64,000 nucleotides of DNA from Aggregatilineales bacterium (GTDB lineage: Bacteria > Chloroflexota > Anaerolineae > Aggregatilineales > Phototrophicaceae). The stretch lies in contig JAUQWZ010000003.1 of assembly GCA_030834905.1 (NCBI GenBank), positions 124,001 to 188,000 on the forward strand, read 5' to 3'. Under the pieces are notes generated by a model that worked only from the letters and a program-made list of their open reading frames with translations, was not told the origin of the DNA and ran no database searches. Position 1 is the stretch's first letter; each line of letters starts with the position of its first letter. Made by a program: the position numbers and the translations under genes. Shown here one piece after another: positions 62,757-64,000 of this stretch.

Positions 62757-63392
62757 CTAAACCTGTGGATTCAATACCACCACCTGCGGCTGTTCCGGCA
62801 GGTCGGACGCGCTGAACTTGAGCGTATCGGCTTCCTGAACCTTACTTACCCCCATCGCCTTGAGGAATTTCTCCACCGGCTCCAGCGGGAAGCGCAGCCC
62901 TGGCAGCTCATAGTGCATCGGCACGATGAAGCGCGGCTCGATCAACCCGACCACTTCCGCCGCCTGCGCCGCCGACAGCCCTCTGCCGCCGCCTACGGGC
63001 ACCAGCAGCACGCTGACCTCGCCCATGCGCTCGATCAGGGACTGCTGCGGCACATGCTCCAGATCGCCCAGGTGCAGCACGCTTAGATTATCATACACAA
63101 TATGATACGCTACATTGGGGCGCGTGGTTGCGCTTTCGGGATCGTGCATCGCCACGCCGGTGATGAAGACGTTGCCAACTTCGTATTCACCTGCCCCGCG
63201 AATGATGTACGCTTCGTTCTTGACCGCTTCGATGTAGTTGTGTCCAGATTCGTCATGGCTGACGGTCACCACGTCTGCCTTGAGCTTCAGCGGTGGCAGC
63301 CCGATTGTATCGGCGAATGGGTCGGTGACAACGGTTATCCGCCCCCGTTCGGAAATGCGGAAACAGCTATGTCCAAACCACGTGATATCCAA
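62757..63392 (-). CDS. MBL-fold metal-dependent hydrolase, UlaG-like
   Basis: 211 residues beginning LDITWFGHSCFRI, the standard start of UlaG-like metallo-hydrolases. Later motifs are TVVTDPFA, TVSHDESGHN (a variant of the HxHxDH site), VAYHIVYDNLSVLHLGDLEH and FIVPMHYELPG. The classical SHxHxDH reads SHDESGHN here, so metal ligands are partly replaced. The start is taken as TTG at 63392 with GAGGG upstream, because the in-frame ATG at 63458 lies within the -35 box of a good promoter. Substrate unknown. Confidence 0.82.
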   Translation of the reverse strand: MDITWFGHSCFRISERGRITVVTDPFADTIGLPPLKLKADVVTVSHDESGHNYIEAVKNEAYIIRGAGEYEVGNVFITGVAMHDPESATTRPNVAYHIVYDNLSVLHLGDLEHVPQQSLIERMGEVSVLLVPVGGGRGLSAAQAAEVVGLIEPRFIVPMHYELPGLRFPLEPVEKFLKAMGVSKVQEADTLKFSASDLPEQPQVVVLNPQV

Positions 63393-63428
63393 AGGAATCG
63401 CCCTCGCGTGAATAGTTGATAAGGTAGA

Positions 63429-63458
63429 ATTATACCCGATTACAGGTGTACTTTTCAA
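63429..63458 (-). promoter_or_regulatory. Promoter of the MBL hydrolase gene
   Basis: Read leftward, TTGAAA and TATAAT are separated by 18 bp. Transcription would start near 63422, ahead of the TTG at 63392 and downstream of the ATG at 63458. Confidence 0.7.
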
Positions 63459-63463
63459 AACAT

Positions 63464-64000
63464 ATGTACCAATTTCTCAGGCAGCCTATGCGCCGCGAAG
63501 ATCGATTCCGAGAAAGCATCGACCGTAACTGGAGCGTCTCCGAAGTTGGAGAAGGCAGCGTGACGCCTTCATCCGTCGGCTTGCGGCTGGCGATTCCGGC
63601 GGCGGATGGCGCGGGCTACCACAACGCGCAGATCAGTGACTATTACCGCCAGTCGGGCGGCAAGCCCCGCCTGAATTTTCAATGGCGACCGCCGCTGCGG
63701 ATGACGGTGACGGCGCGGGCAGAGGTGGGCGGCGGAACGGTGGATCGGCTGCGCGGGACGGCGGGATTCGGCTTCTGGAATCATCCATTTTCGCCGGACA
63801 GCCGCCGCCTGCCCCGCCTGCCGCGGGCGATCTGGTTCTTCTTCGGATCGCCGCCCAACAACATGCAGCTTGCTTACGGCGTCCCCGGTTCTGGCTGGAA
63901 AGCGGCGACGATTGACGCCACCCACCCGCGAGCGCTGCTGCTGGCACCGCTGGCGCTGCCCGCCGTCCTGCTGATGCGCCTGCCCGGCTTGTACCGGCGG
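63464..64000 (+). CDS. Unknown protein, 3' end beyond the window
   Basis: An open frame without stop runs from ATG at 63464 (another ATG at 63488) to the window edge, at least 179 residues. It begins RREDRFRESIDRNWSVSEVG and continues with strand-rich sequence (LRLAIPAADGAGYHNAQISD, then GFGFWNHPF and AIWFFFGSPPNNMQLAYG), suggesting a beta-sandwich of the concanavalin or jelly-roll sort, then a hydrophobic segment (LLLAPLALPAVLLMRLPG) near the end. Codon use is GC-rich as in its neighbours. It is divergent from the MBL gene. The family is not recognised. Confidence 0.65.
   Translation, partial: MYQFLRQPMRREDRFRESIDRNWSVSEVGEGSVTPSSVGLRLAIPAADGAGYHNAQISDYYRQSGGKPRLNFQWRPPLRMTVTARAEVGGGTVDRLRGTAGFGFWNHPFSPDSRRLPRLPRAIWFFFGSPPNNMQLAYGVPGSGWKAATIDATHPRALLLAPLALPAVLLMRLPGLYRR

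Overview
The window is GC-rich bacterial chromosome, most consistent with a Chloroflexota bacterium of the Anaerolineae type. This is inferred from gene content: a CruF-type carotenoid hydratase, a RodZ-like protein with a Pro/Thr-rich tail, a SpoIIIAA-like ATPase with an R3H domain, two ClpC-type unfoldases, paired Uma2 proteins, and no outer-membrane lipopolysaccharide genes. No rRNA or tRNA gene was recognised. Coding density is high, with many short overlaps of the ATGA, TGATG or TAATG kind.

Layout. 0-3.9 kb: a truncated YfhO-like/Wzx-flippase fusion. 4.0-5.6 kb: a small hypothetical gene, then an intact IS630-type insertion sequence whose transposase is split at an A7 slippery run. 5.6-11.7 kb: a leftward block with a family 2 glycosyltransferase, PlsY, a zinc-ribbon membrane protein, CruF, an acetyltransferase, a membrane protein and an esterase-like protein that lacks its nucleophile. 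12.2-15.4 kb: a sugar ABC importer without an ATPase gene. 15.4-16.7 kb: proline dehydrogenase and a small zinc protein. 17.0-21.9 kb: four poorly known genes, namely a lone domain that recurs at the end of a TIM-barrel hydrolase-like protein, and two coupled paralogues of unknown function. 22.1-26.2 kb: rimO, a nucleoside-deaminase-like gene, a rodZ-like gene and rplI. 26.4-34.3 kb: a membrane glycosyltransferase, two Uma2 genes, an ArsA-like ATPase overlapping a UbiB-like kinase, an acetyltransferase and rpmB. 34.4-41.9 kb: a phosphatase/sensor-kinase pair, an Mrp ATPase and the R3H ATPase operon. 42.2-47.8 kb: a flavin-binding protein, an AT-rich patch with a gene broken in its signal peptide, azlCD, a lipoprotein, a helix-hairpin-helix protein and a membrane protein. 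47.9-61.2 kb: clpC, a four-domain S1 protein, an HTH_42 protein, a WYL regulator, a TIR-membrane-TPR protein and a second clpC-like gene. 61.5-64 kb: a REP-associated tyrosine transposase (RAYT), a small protein, an MBL-fold hydrolase and a gene running off the edge.

The most striking signal is a family of short palindromes with a common tail (GTAGGG at one end, CCCTAC at the other) scattered through the window. They occur singly, as inverted pairs resembling REPINs, as a five-copy 46-bp tandem array, and as in-frame inserts inside at least four coding sequences. A RAYT gene near the right end is bracketed by such palindromes. It also carries an inverted pair inside its own reading frame, with an 18-bp minisatellite of eleven units in the loop. 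This suggests an active or recently active RAYT/REPIN system that this host tolerates inside genes.

Annotation rests on reading translations and motifs by eye. No homology search was run.
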